Below are positions 1 through 6,743 of a DNA stretch of 64,000 nucleotides, one piece after another. A program made the position numbers and the translations under genes. Below the pieces are notes generated by a model. It did not search any database and was not told the DNA's origin. It saw only the letters and a program-made list of their open reading frames with translations. Source of the DNA: Prevotella sp. (GTDB taxonomy: Bacteria; Bacteroidota; Bacteroidia; Bacteroidales; Bacteroidaceae). The stretch is taken from contig JAFZBK010000005.1 of assembly GCA_017561825.1 (NCBI GenBank), positions 17,480-81,479 of the forward strand, given 5' to 3'. Every line of letters starts with the position of its first letter. Position 1 is the stretch's first letter.

Positions 1-1099
1 GCCGTTCGTTCACATAGCGCACACGGTAGTTCTGTGTGTGAAGCAGGTCCTCCGGACATGCCACACTGTCGTTCAACTTATTCCTAAGCTTGAAATAGTA
101 GAGTGCCTGGGAGTAGTTGCCCTTCGCTTCCTCGATCTTGTAATGAAGCTCGGCCACTTGTGCCTGATGCTCCAAGGAATGGATAGTGGTGGCGATGTCC
201 TGTGCTTGGTGCAGGTAACGCTGCGCCTCGTTCATGTCGCCTTTGGAGATATTCACATTGGCCAACGCAATGACTGCCTCTAACCAGTGCCATTGGTCGC
301 CCGACTTCTCCATCATCTCGTAGGCATGATTATATTCAGAGATGGCTTTATCCCATTGGTGGTTCTTCTCGTGGAGCTGTCCGAAGTGGATGTAGCACAG
401 ACTAACGCCCAGGTCTGACTTACCTTTCCGGTTGTATTCCATCGACTTCTGGTAATACACCCATGCCGAGTCGTTCTTGCCCTGCTGCTCAAAGATAGCC
501 CCGATGTTGGCGTAGTTGATGGCCTGTCCTACATCACTGTCCAAGATCTTCTCATCTACCAAAGCAAGACGGAACAAGCTGTCAGCCGTTACCAGGTCTT
601 TCATCGTGAGATACACGTTACCTAATCCGTTCAATGAGGTAACCCGGTTTTTCTTGGCTTCGAAAGATGTCTTGTCGGAGATTTGCTCGCAAAGCGTCAG
701 GGCTGCATAGTGGTAGGAGGCCGCATCATCGAGGATGCCCATACGACGGAAGTCGGTGGCGATATTGTTGTTGGCACGGATCATTTCAACGGTGTCCTTG
801 AGCATGGTTGCATAGAGCAATCCTTCCTTGTGATGATCCAACGCCTCAATGAAACAACTATTGTTGCGCAACTGTTTTCCTAACTGTTTCTCTAAGAAGA
901 TGAGCGATCCATGATCGCCTTCTTTCTCCAGACTGTCCTCTAAATGCCTAAGCACGTCAAGATCCTTAATCTCGCTATATACGCTGTCGGCATACTGACG
1001 GTGCTGTTCCAACAAACCGGTAGAGTGCTGACGACATGCGCAGAAGAAAGTGACGCACAGGATAGTAGAGATGATATGTAGAATGCGATAGGGTCTCAT
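1..1099 (-). CDS. TPR-repeat lipoprotein, probably a sensor/regulator (C-terminus beyond window)
   Basis: The frame is open from an ATG at 1099 down to the window edge, giving 366 codons without a stop. The N-terminus is a short hydrophobic signal ending in Phe-Cys-Ala-Cys, so lipidation at Cys22 is likely. The rest is a run of helical tetratricopeptide-like units (for example segments around AINYANIGAIFEQQGK and EYNHAYEMMEKSGD). In Bacteroidales such TPR lipoproteins often continue into a transmembrane helix and a histidine-kinase or HTH output domain; that part is not visible here, so the output is unknown. A TACCTTTG box lies 16 nt upstream. The gene is divergent from the exchanger at 1252. 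Confidence 0.8.
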   Translation of the reverse strand, partial: MRPYRILHIISTILCVTFFCACRQHSTGLLEQHRQYADSVYSEIKDLDVLRHLEDSLEKEGDHGSLIFLEKQLGKQLRNNSCFIEALDHHKEGLLYATMLKDTVEMIRANNNIATDFRRMGILDDAASYHYAALTLCEQISDKTSFEAKKNRVTSLNGLGNVYLTMKDLVTADSLFRLALVDEKILDSDVGQAINYANIGAIFEQQGKNDSAWVYYQKSMEYNRKGKSDLGVSLCYIHFGQLHEKNHQWDKAISEYNHAYEMMEKSGDQWHWLEAVIALANVNISKGDMNEAQRYLHQAQDIATTIHSLEHQAQVAELHYKIEEAKGNYSQALYYFKLRNKLNDSVACPEDLLHTQNYRVRYVNER

Positions 1100-1115
1100 A
1101 CGCTAAATTTCCATG

Positions 1116-1123
1116 CAAAGGTA
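1116..1123 (-). promoter_or_regulatory. -7 promoter box TACCTTTG of the TPR gene
   Basis: On the minus strand TACCTTTG fits TAnnTTTG, with TTG 20 nt upstream (1144-1146). It lies 16 nt before the ATG at 1099. Confidence 0.6.
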
Positions 1124-1162
1124 TAAAATAATGTGGAAAACTGCAAGAATTAACTAAAAAAT

Positions 1163-1247
1163 CGTAACTTTGGCTTCGCCGAAGATACTCCGTCTCGGCA
1201 AAAAAAGAAAAATTTCTTTGTTTTGCGCTCAACTTTTCGTATCTTTG
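1163..1247 (+). repeat. Repeated promoter module, copy 1
   Basis: The module begins CGTAACTTTGGCTTCG (1163-1183 are 21 nt identical to 29435-29455). It continues through a CTCGGC-purine tract and ATTTCTTTGTTTTGC (the latter shared with 29.57 kb), and ends in a working-looking -7 box just before the exchanger gene. The embedded GGCTTCGCC can fold back on itself. Copy 2 sits upstream of tamB. Confidence 0.6.
1217..1247 (+). promoter_or_regulatory. Promoter TTTG-N19-TATCTTTG for the exchanger/queuosine operon
   Basis: TTTG at 1217-1220 and TATCTTTG at 1240-1247 have ideal Bacteroidetes spacing. The box ends only 4 nt before the ATG at 1252, so transcription should start at or next to the start codon (leaderless mRNA). 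Confidence 0.75.
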
Positions 1248-1251
1248 CACC

Positions 1252-2184
1252 ATGATTAGTGTAGTATTCATTATTTTAGGTGCCGTATTGGTGCTCTGGG
1301 GGGCTGATCGTCTCACCGATGGTGCTACGGCATTGGCTCATCGGATGAATGTGCCCCAGATCGTGATCGGTCTCACCGTTGTGGCCATGGGTACGTCGAT
1401 GCCGGAGTTCTTCGTGTCGTTGATGTCTGCGATAAAGGGAACCTCCGATATGGCCGTGGGTAACATCATCGGTTCGAATGTGTTCAACACATTGATGATT
1501 GTAGGTGTGACCGCTATTGTGGCCCCGATGACCATCAGTAAGAACACCGTAAGGAAAGATATCCCGTTTGCCGTGGGGGCCGCTGTGGCCCTGACCTTGA
1601 TGTGCTTGGACGGGAGGATCTCGCGACTTGATGCCGCTATACTCTTCATCGGTTTCCTGCTCTTTATGTACTATACACTCCGTATGGCGAAGGCGGGTCG
1701 TCTTGAAAATCAAGAGGTAGTGAAGCTTGAGGATATGAATCCGTGGAAAGCCATAGGCTTGGTTGTCCTCGGTTTGGTGTGTTTAGTAGGTGGCAGTCAT
1801 GTATTTGTTGAAGGCGCCACCACCGTAGCCCGCACCCTTGGCGTGAGCGATGCAGTGATCGGTCTTACCATCGTGGCCTGCGGAACATCCCTGCCTGAGT
1901 TGGCTACCAGTGTGGTTGCGGCCAAGAAGGGGCGTTCGGCTATTGCCATCGGTAACGTGATAGGAAGCAATGTCTTCAATATTCTGATGATTCTTGGTGC
2001 AACAGGTTTGGTGTTGCCCATGCAGCTACACGGCATTTCCACCGTTGATCTGAGTGTGATGATGGGAGGCATTATCCTGCTGTGGTTGTTCTGTTACACA
2101 AAGTTTACGGTAGCCAGGTGGGAGGGAATTGTGCTCACCCTAATCTTTATAGGCTACATGACATGGCTGATTGTCAATAGTTAA
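1252..2184 (+). CDS. Calcium/sodium antiporter, CaCA family (YrbG-like)
   Basis: A 310-residue inner-membrane cation exchanger. It shows the two homologous alpha-repeats of the CaCA family. The first, near residues 45-82, has GTSMPEFFVS then GNIIGSNVFN. The second, near 205-245, has GTSLPELATS then GNVIGSNVFN. The acidic residue of each GTS.PE motif is the cation ligand. About ten hydrophobic segments are visible, as expected for YrbG. The next gene's ATG follows its stop codon with no gap, so it is the first gene of a unit with the queuosine transporter and queF. That link may be transcriptional rather than functional. Confidence 0.93.
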   Translation: MISVVFIILGAVLVLWGADRLTDGATALAHRMNVPQIVIGLTVVAMGTSMPEFFVSLMSAIKGTSDMAVGNIIGSNVFNTLMIVGVTAIVAPMTISKNTVRKDIPFAVGAAVALTLMCLDGRISRLDAAILFIGFLLFMYYTLRMAKAGRLENQEVVKLEDMNPWKAIGLVVLGLVCLVGGSHVFVEGATTVARTLGVSDAVIGLTIVACGTSLPELATSVVAAKKGRSAIAIGNVIGSNVFNILMILGATGLVLPMQLHGISTVDLSVMMGGIILLWLFCYTKFTVARWEGIVLTLIFIGYMTWLIVNS

Positions 2185-2874
2185 ATGGAAAAAGAAAGAC
2201 AAAAGGTCAGTGTGCTCTTTATGCTTTTCGGCACACTGTTCTGTGTCTGCCTGATCACGGCAAATGTATTGGAGACAAAGCAATTATCGTTTGGACCAGT
2301 CAACCTGACAGCTGGAATCATCGTGTTCCCCGTGAGCTACATTATCAACGATGTGGTCTGCGAGGTGTGGGGTTATCGCAGAACGCGCATGCTCATTTGG
2401 ATGGGCTTTGCAATGAACTTCTTTTTTGTCATTATGGGAGCCATCGCCGATTGGATACCAGGTGCTGACTACTGGAATGGTGATGAGGGTTTCCATATAA
2501 TTTTCGGTCTGGCACCACGTATTGCCGTTGCCTCGTTCATTGCCTTTATAGCAGGCTCGTTCACCAATGCCTATGTGATGTCACGCATGAAACTGAGCTC
2601 AGAAGGAAAGAACTTCTCCACACGAGCCGTCCTGAGTACGGTGTTTGGTGAGGGAGTGGATAGTATCATCTTTTTCCCGTTGGCACTGGGTGGCGTTATT
2701 CCTTGGGAGGAGATGCCTTCACTGATGATCTCACAGGTAACACTGAAAACGCTCTATGAGATTGCCGTGCTGCCTGTTACTATTCGTGTGGTGAAGTTCA
2801 CCAAGGCACACGATCACGAGGATGTCTTTGACCATGATATCAATTATAACATCTTTAAAATCTTTAAGATATGA
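2185..2874 (+). CDS. yhhQ: Queuosine precursor transporter (YhhQ/DUF165 family)
   Basis: A 229-residue membrane protein with about six hydrophobic segments and the YhhQ-family stretch [23 protein letters not shown] near residues 39-61. The family imports queuosine precursors such as preQ0/preQ1 across the inner membrane for tRNA wobble-base modification. The start codon directly abuts the stop of the exchanger, and its TGA overlaps the ATG of queF by 4 nt (ATGA), indicating translational coupling. Pairing with QueF supports the transport assignment. Confidence 0.92.
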   Translation: MEKERQKVSVLFMLFGTLFCVCLITANVLETKQLSFGPVNLTAGIIVFPVSYIINDVVCEVWGYRRTRMLIWMGFAMNFFFVIMGAIADWIPGADYWNGDEGFHIIFGLAPRIAVASFIAFIAGSFTNAYVMSRMKLSSEGKNFSTRAVLSTVFGEGVDSIIFFPLALGGVIPWEEMPSLMISQVTLKTLYEIAVLPVTIRVVKFTKAHDHEDVFDHDINYNIFKIFKI

Positions 2875-3332
2875 GTAGAGAACAAGATGGCTTGCAAGCT
2901 CTCGGCAAGAAGACCGAGTATCGCATGGACTATGCACCCGAAGTGCTGGAGACTTTCCAGAACAAGCACCCGGAAAACGACTATTGGGTGCAGTTCAACT
3001 GTCCTGAGTTCACTTCGCTTTGTCCCATTACGGGTCAGCCCGACTTCGCGGAAATCAAGATTCTCTACATTCCAGGAGAGCGGATGGTAGAGAGCAAGAG
3101 TCTGAAGCTCTACCTCTTCAGTTTCCGTAACCATGGGGATTTCCATGAGGATTGTGTGAACATCATTATGAAAGATCTTGTCAAACTGATGGATCCAAAG
3201 TATATCGAGGTTACCGGACTGTTCACTCCCCGCGGTGGCATCAGCATCTATCCGTATGCCAACTACGGCAAGCCAGGCACTCGTTATGAGCAACTGGCCC
3301 AGCAGCGTTTCGCTCAATACCAACCCCGCTGA
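2871..3332 (+). CDS. queF: NADPH-dependent 7-cyano-7-deazaguanine reductase (preQ1 synthase)
   Basis: A 153-residue short-form QueF, which reduces the nitrile of preQ0 to the amine of preQ1 in the cytoplasm. The nucleophile Cys51 is in [12 protein letters not shown], followed by Asp58, and the family motif ESKSLKLY starts at residue 74 with [10 protein letters not shown] behind it. Length matches the unimodular QueF family. It overlaps yhhQ by 4 nt. No queC, queD or queE is present nearby; queG is 40 kb away. Confidence 0.96.
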   Translation: MSREQDGLQALGKKTEYRMDYAPEVLETFQNKHPENDYWVQFNCPEFTSLCPITGQPDFAEIKILYIPGERMVESKSLKLYLFSFRNHGDFHEDCVNIIMKDLVKLMDPKYIEVTGLFTPRGGISIYPYANYGKPGTRYEQLAQQRFAQYQPR

Positions 3333-3343
3333 TAATCTTCTGA

Positions 3344-4090
3344 TTAAGGTCTTCTGTAATAACCTTTCTCCCGATCCTTGAAACGTAGGCGGAGGGAGTC
3401 GCGGGTCATGAAGATGAAATCGGCTGTATCGTTAACAACTTCTCCTTTCACGGAATCATTCAACGGTCGGCTCTGTGAGGTCAGCACCAGCTGTCCGTTA
3501 ATCACATGCCATTGGGTGTAGTTCTTAATCTCGGGATAAACTACCGGACTGTCGTCTTCTTTTTGAGTACTTCTGCGCTGGCGGCCCACTGTTTGTGCCT
3601 GATAGTGACGTTTCAGAGAGAATCCCATCTCCACAGGCTTCATCATCGCCTGTATCAGGGAGTCCTGGATCTTCTTCATCTCCTCGTCAATGGCTATATC
3701 AACAGCACGTTCCTTTACAGTAGGGTAGGCCAGTTCCACCCAGGTGCCCTTCAGCTGATCCAGGTCGATCACCATATCCGCCACTGTTGTATCTTCTCCG
3801 TTGAGAATCACTGCGACCCAGTCGCCTACCATCGGATGACCGATGATGTGGCGTTTCTTGGTGGCCTCAAGGATATTATAAGTAATAGGATCACCACCTT
3901 TACCTGGTAAGAAGATTAAAACGGTATCGGTACAGCCGTCGCAAGCCAGGCCGTAGAGCGTGGAGTCGCCTTCAATGGAGGTGCTCGTACCTACGTTCAC
4001 CTGTTCCTCATCCAAAGGGCGACGTGAATGACAAGCAGCGATCAATCCTATAACTGTACTGATTATTACGATGTTCAATAGTTTTCTCAT
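3344..4090 (-). CDS. Hypothetical lipoprotein (lipocalin-like features)
   Basis: A 248-residue protein with a signal peptide and lipobox LIAAC (Cys20). The first half (GDSTLYGLACDGCTDTVLIFLP) has a Cys-x2-Cys pair. The C-terminal part reads like beta-strands (YTQWHVINGQLVLTS, ADFIFMTRDSLRLRFKD), which suggests a small barrel of the lipocalin type common in Bacteroidetes lipoproteins. No catalytic motif is recognised. It converges on queF with an 11-nt gap and has its own TATATTTG box. Confidence 0.75.
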   Translation of the reverse strand: MRKLLNIVIISTVIGLIAACHSRRPLDEEQVNVGTSTSIEGDSTLYGLACDGCTDTVLIFLPGKGGDPITYNILEATKKRHIIGHPMVGDWVAVILNGEDTTVADMVIDLDQLKGTWVELAYPTVKERAVDIAIDEEMKKIQDSLIQAMMKPVEMGFSLKRHYQAQTVGRQRRSTQKEDDSPVVYPEIKNYTQWHVINGQLVLTSQSRPLNDSVKGEVVNDTADFIFMTRDSLRLRFKDREKGYYRRP

Positions 4091-4113
4091 ATTAATAGGC
4101 TTTTTATCCGCTG

Positions 4114-4121
4114 CAAATATA
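4114..4121 (-). promoter_or_regulatory. -7 box TATATTTG of the 3.3-4.1 kb lipoprotein gene
   Basis: Minus-strand TATATTTG, 23 nt upstream of the ATG at 4090. Confidence 0.55.
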
Positions 4122-4185
4122 CAAGTTTTTTCCCGCTACCAAGAAAAAAGACAGGAAAAAATGCGGAGGTTTGGGAAAAAAGATA

Positions 4186-4193
4186 TATATTTG
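4186..4193 (+). promoter_or_regulatory. -7 box TATATTTG of the carboxyltransferase gene
   Basis: TATATTTG ends 53 nt before the ATG at 4247. The leader contains a duplicated AATAAATCAAACAA word at about 4211-4242. Confidence 0.55.
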
Positions 4194-4246
4194 CAAAATC
4201 AAAGTATAATTAATAAATCAAACAACATAATAAATCAAACAACAAT

Positions 4247-6019
4247 ATGAAAAAAAGAATCCAGTTTAGTCTTGTCTATCGTGACATGTGGCAGAGCTCA
4301 GGTAAGTTCCAGCCGCGTAAGGACCAGTTGGAGCGCATTGCGCCAGCCATCATCGACATGGGTGTGTTCGACCGTGTGGAGACCAATGGTGGTGCCTTCG
4401 AACAGGTGAACCTGCTGGCAGGTGAGAACCCCAACCATGCTGTTCGTGCTTTCTGTAAGCCGTTCAACGAGGTGGGCATCAAGACCCACATGCTCGATCG
4501 TGGTCTGAATGCGCTGCGTATGTATCCAGTGCCTGATGATGTACGTGAGTTGCAATACAAGGTGAAGCATGCGCAGGGTGTTGATATCCCGCGTATCTTC
4601 TGCGGCTTGAACGACGTGCGTAACATTATTCCTTCTGTGAAGTGGGCTAAGGCAGCGGGGATGACGCCGCAGGCTACCCTGTGTATCACCACTTCTCCTG
4701 TACATACCGTGGAGTACTATTCAGATATTGCTGATCAGGTGATTGCTGCAGGTGCAGAGGAAATCTGTTTGAAGGATATGGCCGGTATCGGTCAGCCCGC
4801 CCTTCTTGGCGCCTTGACGAAATCCATCAAGACCAAGCATCCTGATGTAATCGTTCAGTATCATGGACATTCAGGCCCTGGCTTGTCGATGGCTTCTATT
4901 CTGGAGGTATGTAACAACGGTGCCGATGTGATTGATACCGCCATCGAGCCTCTGTCATGGGGTAAGGTGCATCCGGATATCATCTCTGTACAGTCGATGC
5001 TCAAGCACGAGGGCTTTGAGGTGAAGGAGATCAACATGAATGCTTATATGCAGGCGCGTGCACTCACTCAGGAGTTCATTGACGACTGGCTCGGCTACTT
5101 CATCAACCCGGGTAACAAACTTATGTCATCGCTCCTGCTGGGCTGCGGACTGCCAGGCGGTATGATGGGATCCATGATGGCCGACCTCGCTGGTATCCAC
5201 AGTATCATCAACAAGACACTGAAAGCCAAGGGCGAGCCTGAGCTCTCTACCGATGATATGCTCGTGAAGCTGTTCGACGAGGTGGCTTACGTATGGCCGC
5301 GTGTGGGTTATCCACCACTGGTTACCCCGTTCAGTCAGTACGTGAAGAACATCGCCTTGATGAACCTGCTCACCATGGCACAGGGTAAGGGACGTTTCGT
5401 GATGATGGATGATGCCATGTGGGGCATGATCCTCGGTAAGAGCGGAAAGATTCCTGGAGCCATCGCACCCGAGATTGTTGAGCTTGCCAAGGAACAGGGT
5501 CGTGAGTTCACTGATGCTGATCCGCGTACGCTTATTCCCAATGCCCTTGATGACTTCCGTAAGGAGATGGACGAGAACGGATGGGAATATGGTCCTGATG
5601 ATGAAGAGCTCTATGAGTTGGCCATGCACCCAGAGCAGTACCGTCCGTTCAAGAGTGGTATGGCCAAGAAGAACCTCCTGGCTGACATCCAGAAGATCAA
5701 GGATTCCCGACTGGGTGCCACCCTCTCGCCTGAGAAGATCGCAGAGTTCAAGCATGCCAAGGCTGATGCCCTCGTTGCACCAGTCAAGGGACAGATCTAC
5801 TATGAGTTCAACGGCGACGGTGAGTGCGCACCTTGTGTGGAGCCGTTCATCGGACAAAAGTATGAGGAGGGTCAGACCTTCTGTTACATCCAGACCCCAT
5901 GGGGTGAAATCACAGAGATTCCCGCCGCTCTCGGTGGCAAACTCGTAGAGATTGCAGCCAAGCAGGGTGCAAAGGTGAACAAGGGTGACACCATCGCTTG
6001 GATTGAACGAGCTGAATGA
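4247..6019 (+). CDS. Carboxyltransferase of the OadA / pyruvate carboxylase subunit B type with degenerate biotinyl domain
   Basis: A 590-residue protein. The TIM-barrel carboxyltransferase has RD at 12-13, the active-site lysine in CLKDMAG (Lys176), the metal ligands in YHGHSG (His206, His208) and LPGGMMG, the equivalent of MPGG. The C-terminus (about 515-590) aligns with a biotinyl/lipoyl domain, but where AMKM should be it reads TPWG. Gly553 thus sits at the biotin-lysine position, 37 residues from the end as usual. The reaction should be carboxyl transfer to or from pyruvate/oxaloacetate or a related 2-oxo acid. Carboxybiotin must then come from another protein. The stop overlaps the HD gene by 4 nt. 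Confidence 0.88.
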   Translation: MKKRIQFSLVYRDMWQSSGKFQPRKDQLERIAPAIIDMGVFDRVETNGGAFEQVNLLAGENPNHAVRAFCKPFNEVGIKTHMLDRGLNALRMYPVPDDVRELQYKVKHAQGVDIPRIFCGLNDVRNIIPSVKWAKAAGMTPQATLCITTSPVHTVEYYSDIADQVIAAGAEEICLKDMAGIGQPALLGALTKSIKTKHPDVIVQYHGHSGPGLSMASILEVCNNGADVIDTAIEPLSWGKVHPDIISVQSMLKHEGFEVKEINMNAYMQARALTQEFIDDWLGYFINPGNKLMSSLLLGCGLPGGMMGSMMADLAGIHSIINKTLKAKGEPELSTDDMLVKLFDEVAYVWPRVGYPPLVTPFSQYVKNIALMNLLTMAQGKGRFVMMDDAMWGMILGKSGKIPGAIAPEIVELAKEQGREFTDADPRTLIPNALDDFRKEMDENGWEYGPDDEELYELAMHPEQYRPFKSGMAKKNLLADIQKIKDSRLGATLSPEKIAEFKHAKADALVAPVKGQIYYEFNGDGECAPCVEPFIGQKYEEGQTFCYIQTPWGEITEIPAALGGKLVEIAAKQGAKVNKGDTIAWIERAE

Positions 6020-6618
6020 TTAATATCATCAACAAGTATTATCCCGAGGAGAATGCGCTAAAACGCATTCTCCTCGTTCATAGCAGGGCGGTGGCAGATA
6101 AAGCCCTGCGGATTTGTGATGCTCATCCCGAACTGATGCTCGACCGTCAGTTTGTGGAGGAGGCGGCCATGGTGCACGATATTGGCATCTTCCGTTGCGA
6201 CGCACCTGGCATCCAATGCTTCGGCACGGAACCGTATGTCTGTCATGGACAGATCGGTGCAGCCATCATGCGAGCTGAGGGCTACCCCCGTCATGCACGG
6301 GTTTGTGAGCGCCATACTGGAGCCGGCTTAACCGTTGAAGAGGTCATCTCGCAGCATCTGCCCATCACAATCCCACCACCGCCAGCAGATCTCTCATCTT
6401 CCATCTCTCATCTCTCATCTCTCATCTCTCCTCTCTCCCCTTGGCAGCCTTTCCTGCCAGAAACCCTTGAGGAACAACTCATCTGCTATGCCGACAAGTT
6501 CTTCTCCAAAACCCGTTTGGAGATAGAGAAGACTGTTGAACAGGCGGAGCGTAGCCTCGCCAAGTTCGGCGAAGCCGGTGTTCTCCGCTTCCGTCAGTGG
6601 CATGCCCTCTTTGGGTAA
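6016..6618 (+). CDS. HD-domain phosphohydrolase (with heptad-encoded insert)
   Basis: A 200-residue HD-superfamily protein of the small Bacteroidales type. The metal-binding set is His22, His54-Asp55 (MVHDIG), the GHI-like HGQIGA and CERHTGAG, and ends with CYADKFFSKT. The substrate is unknown. A 4-nt ATGA overlap couples it to the carboxyltransferase. Between QHLPIT and FLPETLEEQ the protein carries about 24 extra Ser/Leu/Ile/Pro residues. These are encoded by seven 7-nt tandem units (6389-6437), so this loop looks acquired by repeat expansion rather than conserved. Confidence 0.88.
   Translation: MINIINKYYPEENALKRILLVHSRAVADKALRICDAHPELMLDRQFVEEAAMVHDIGIFRCDAPGIQCFGTEPYVCHGQIGAAIMRAEGYPRHARVCERHTGAGLTVEEVISQHLPITIPPPPADLSSSISHLSSLISPLSPWQPFLPETLEEQLICYADKFFSKTRLEIEKTVEQAERSLAKFGEAGVLRFRQWHALFG
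6389..6437 (+). repeat. Heptad array inside the HD gene (7 units, ATCTCTC type)
   Basis: Units are ATCTCTC, ATCTTCC, then four ATCTCTC, then CTCTCTC. The array is inside the reading frame and translates as a Ser/Leu/Ile-rich loop. Confidence 0.9.
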
Positions 6619-6696
6619 AGTCGCCTTACGAGTGCGAATAATCAATTAAATAAGTTAATAATCGGTTAACGGTTACTCTATCTCATTTCTTTTTCG

Positions 6697-6704
6697 TACT
6701 TTTG
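6697..6704 (+). promoter_or_regulatory. -7 box TACTTTTG of lptD
   Basis: TACTTTTG ends 39 nt before the lptD ATG at 6744. Confidence 0.6.
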
Positions 6705-6743
6705 CACCTTGAAACAGACAGATGTAGTCGTTTCTGATGGTTC

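Noticed and set aside
1470-1480. GGTTCGAAT resembling a tRNA T-arm
   Set aside because: It encodes GSN in the exchanger's conserved motif and no acceptor or anticodon stem surrounds it. The similar GGTTCGAATG at 37.49 kb is also coding.
1240-2190. preQ1 riboswitch ahead of the queuosine genes
   Set aside because: There is no leader to hold one: the promoter box is 4 nt from the first ATG and the genes abut or overlap.
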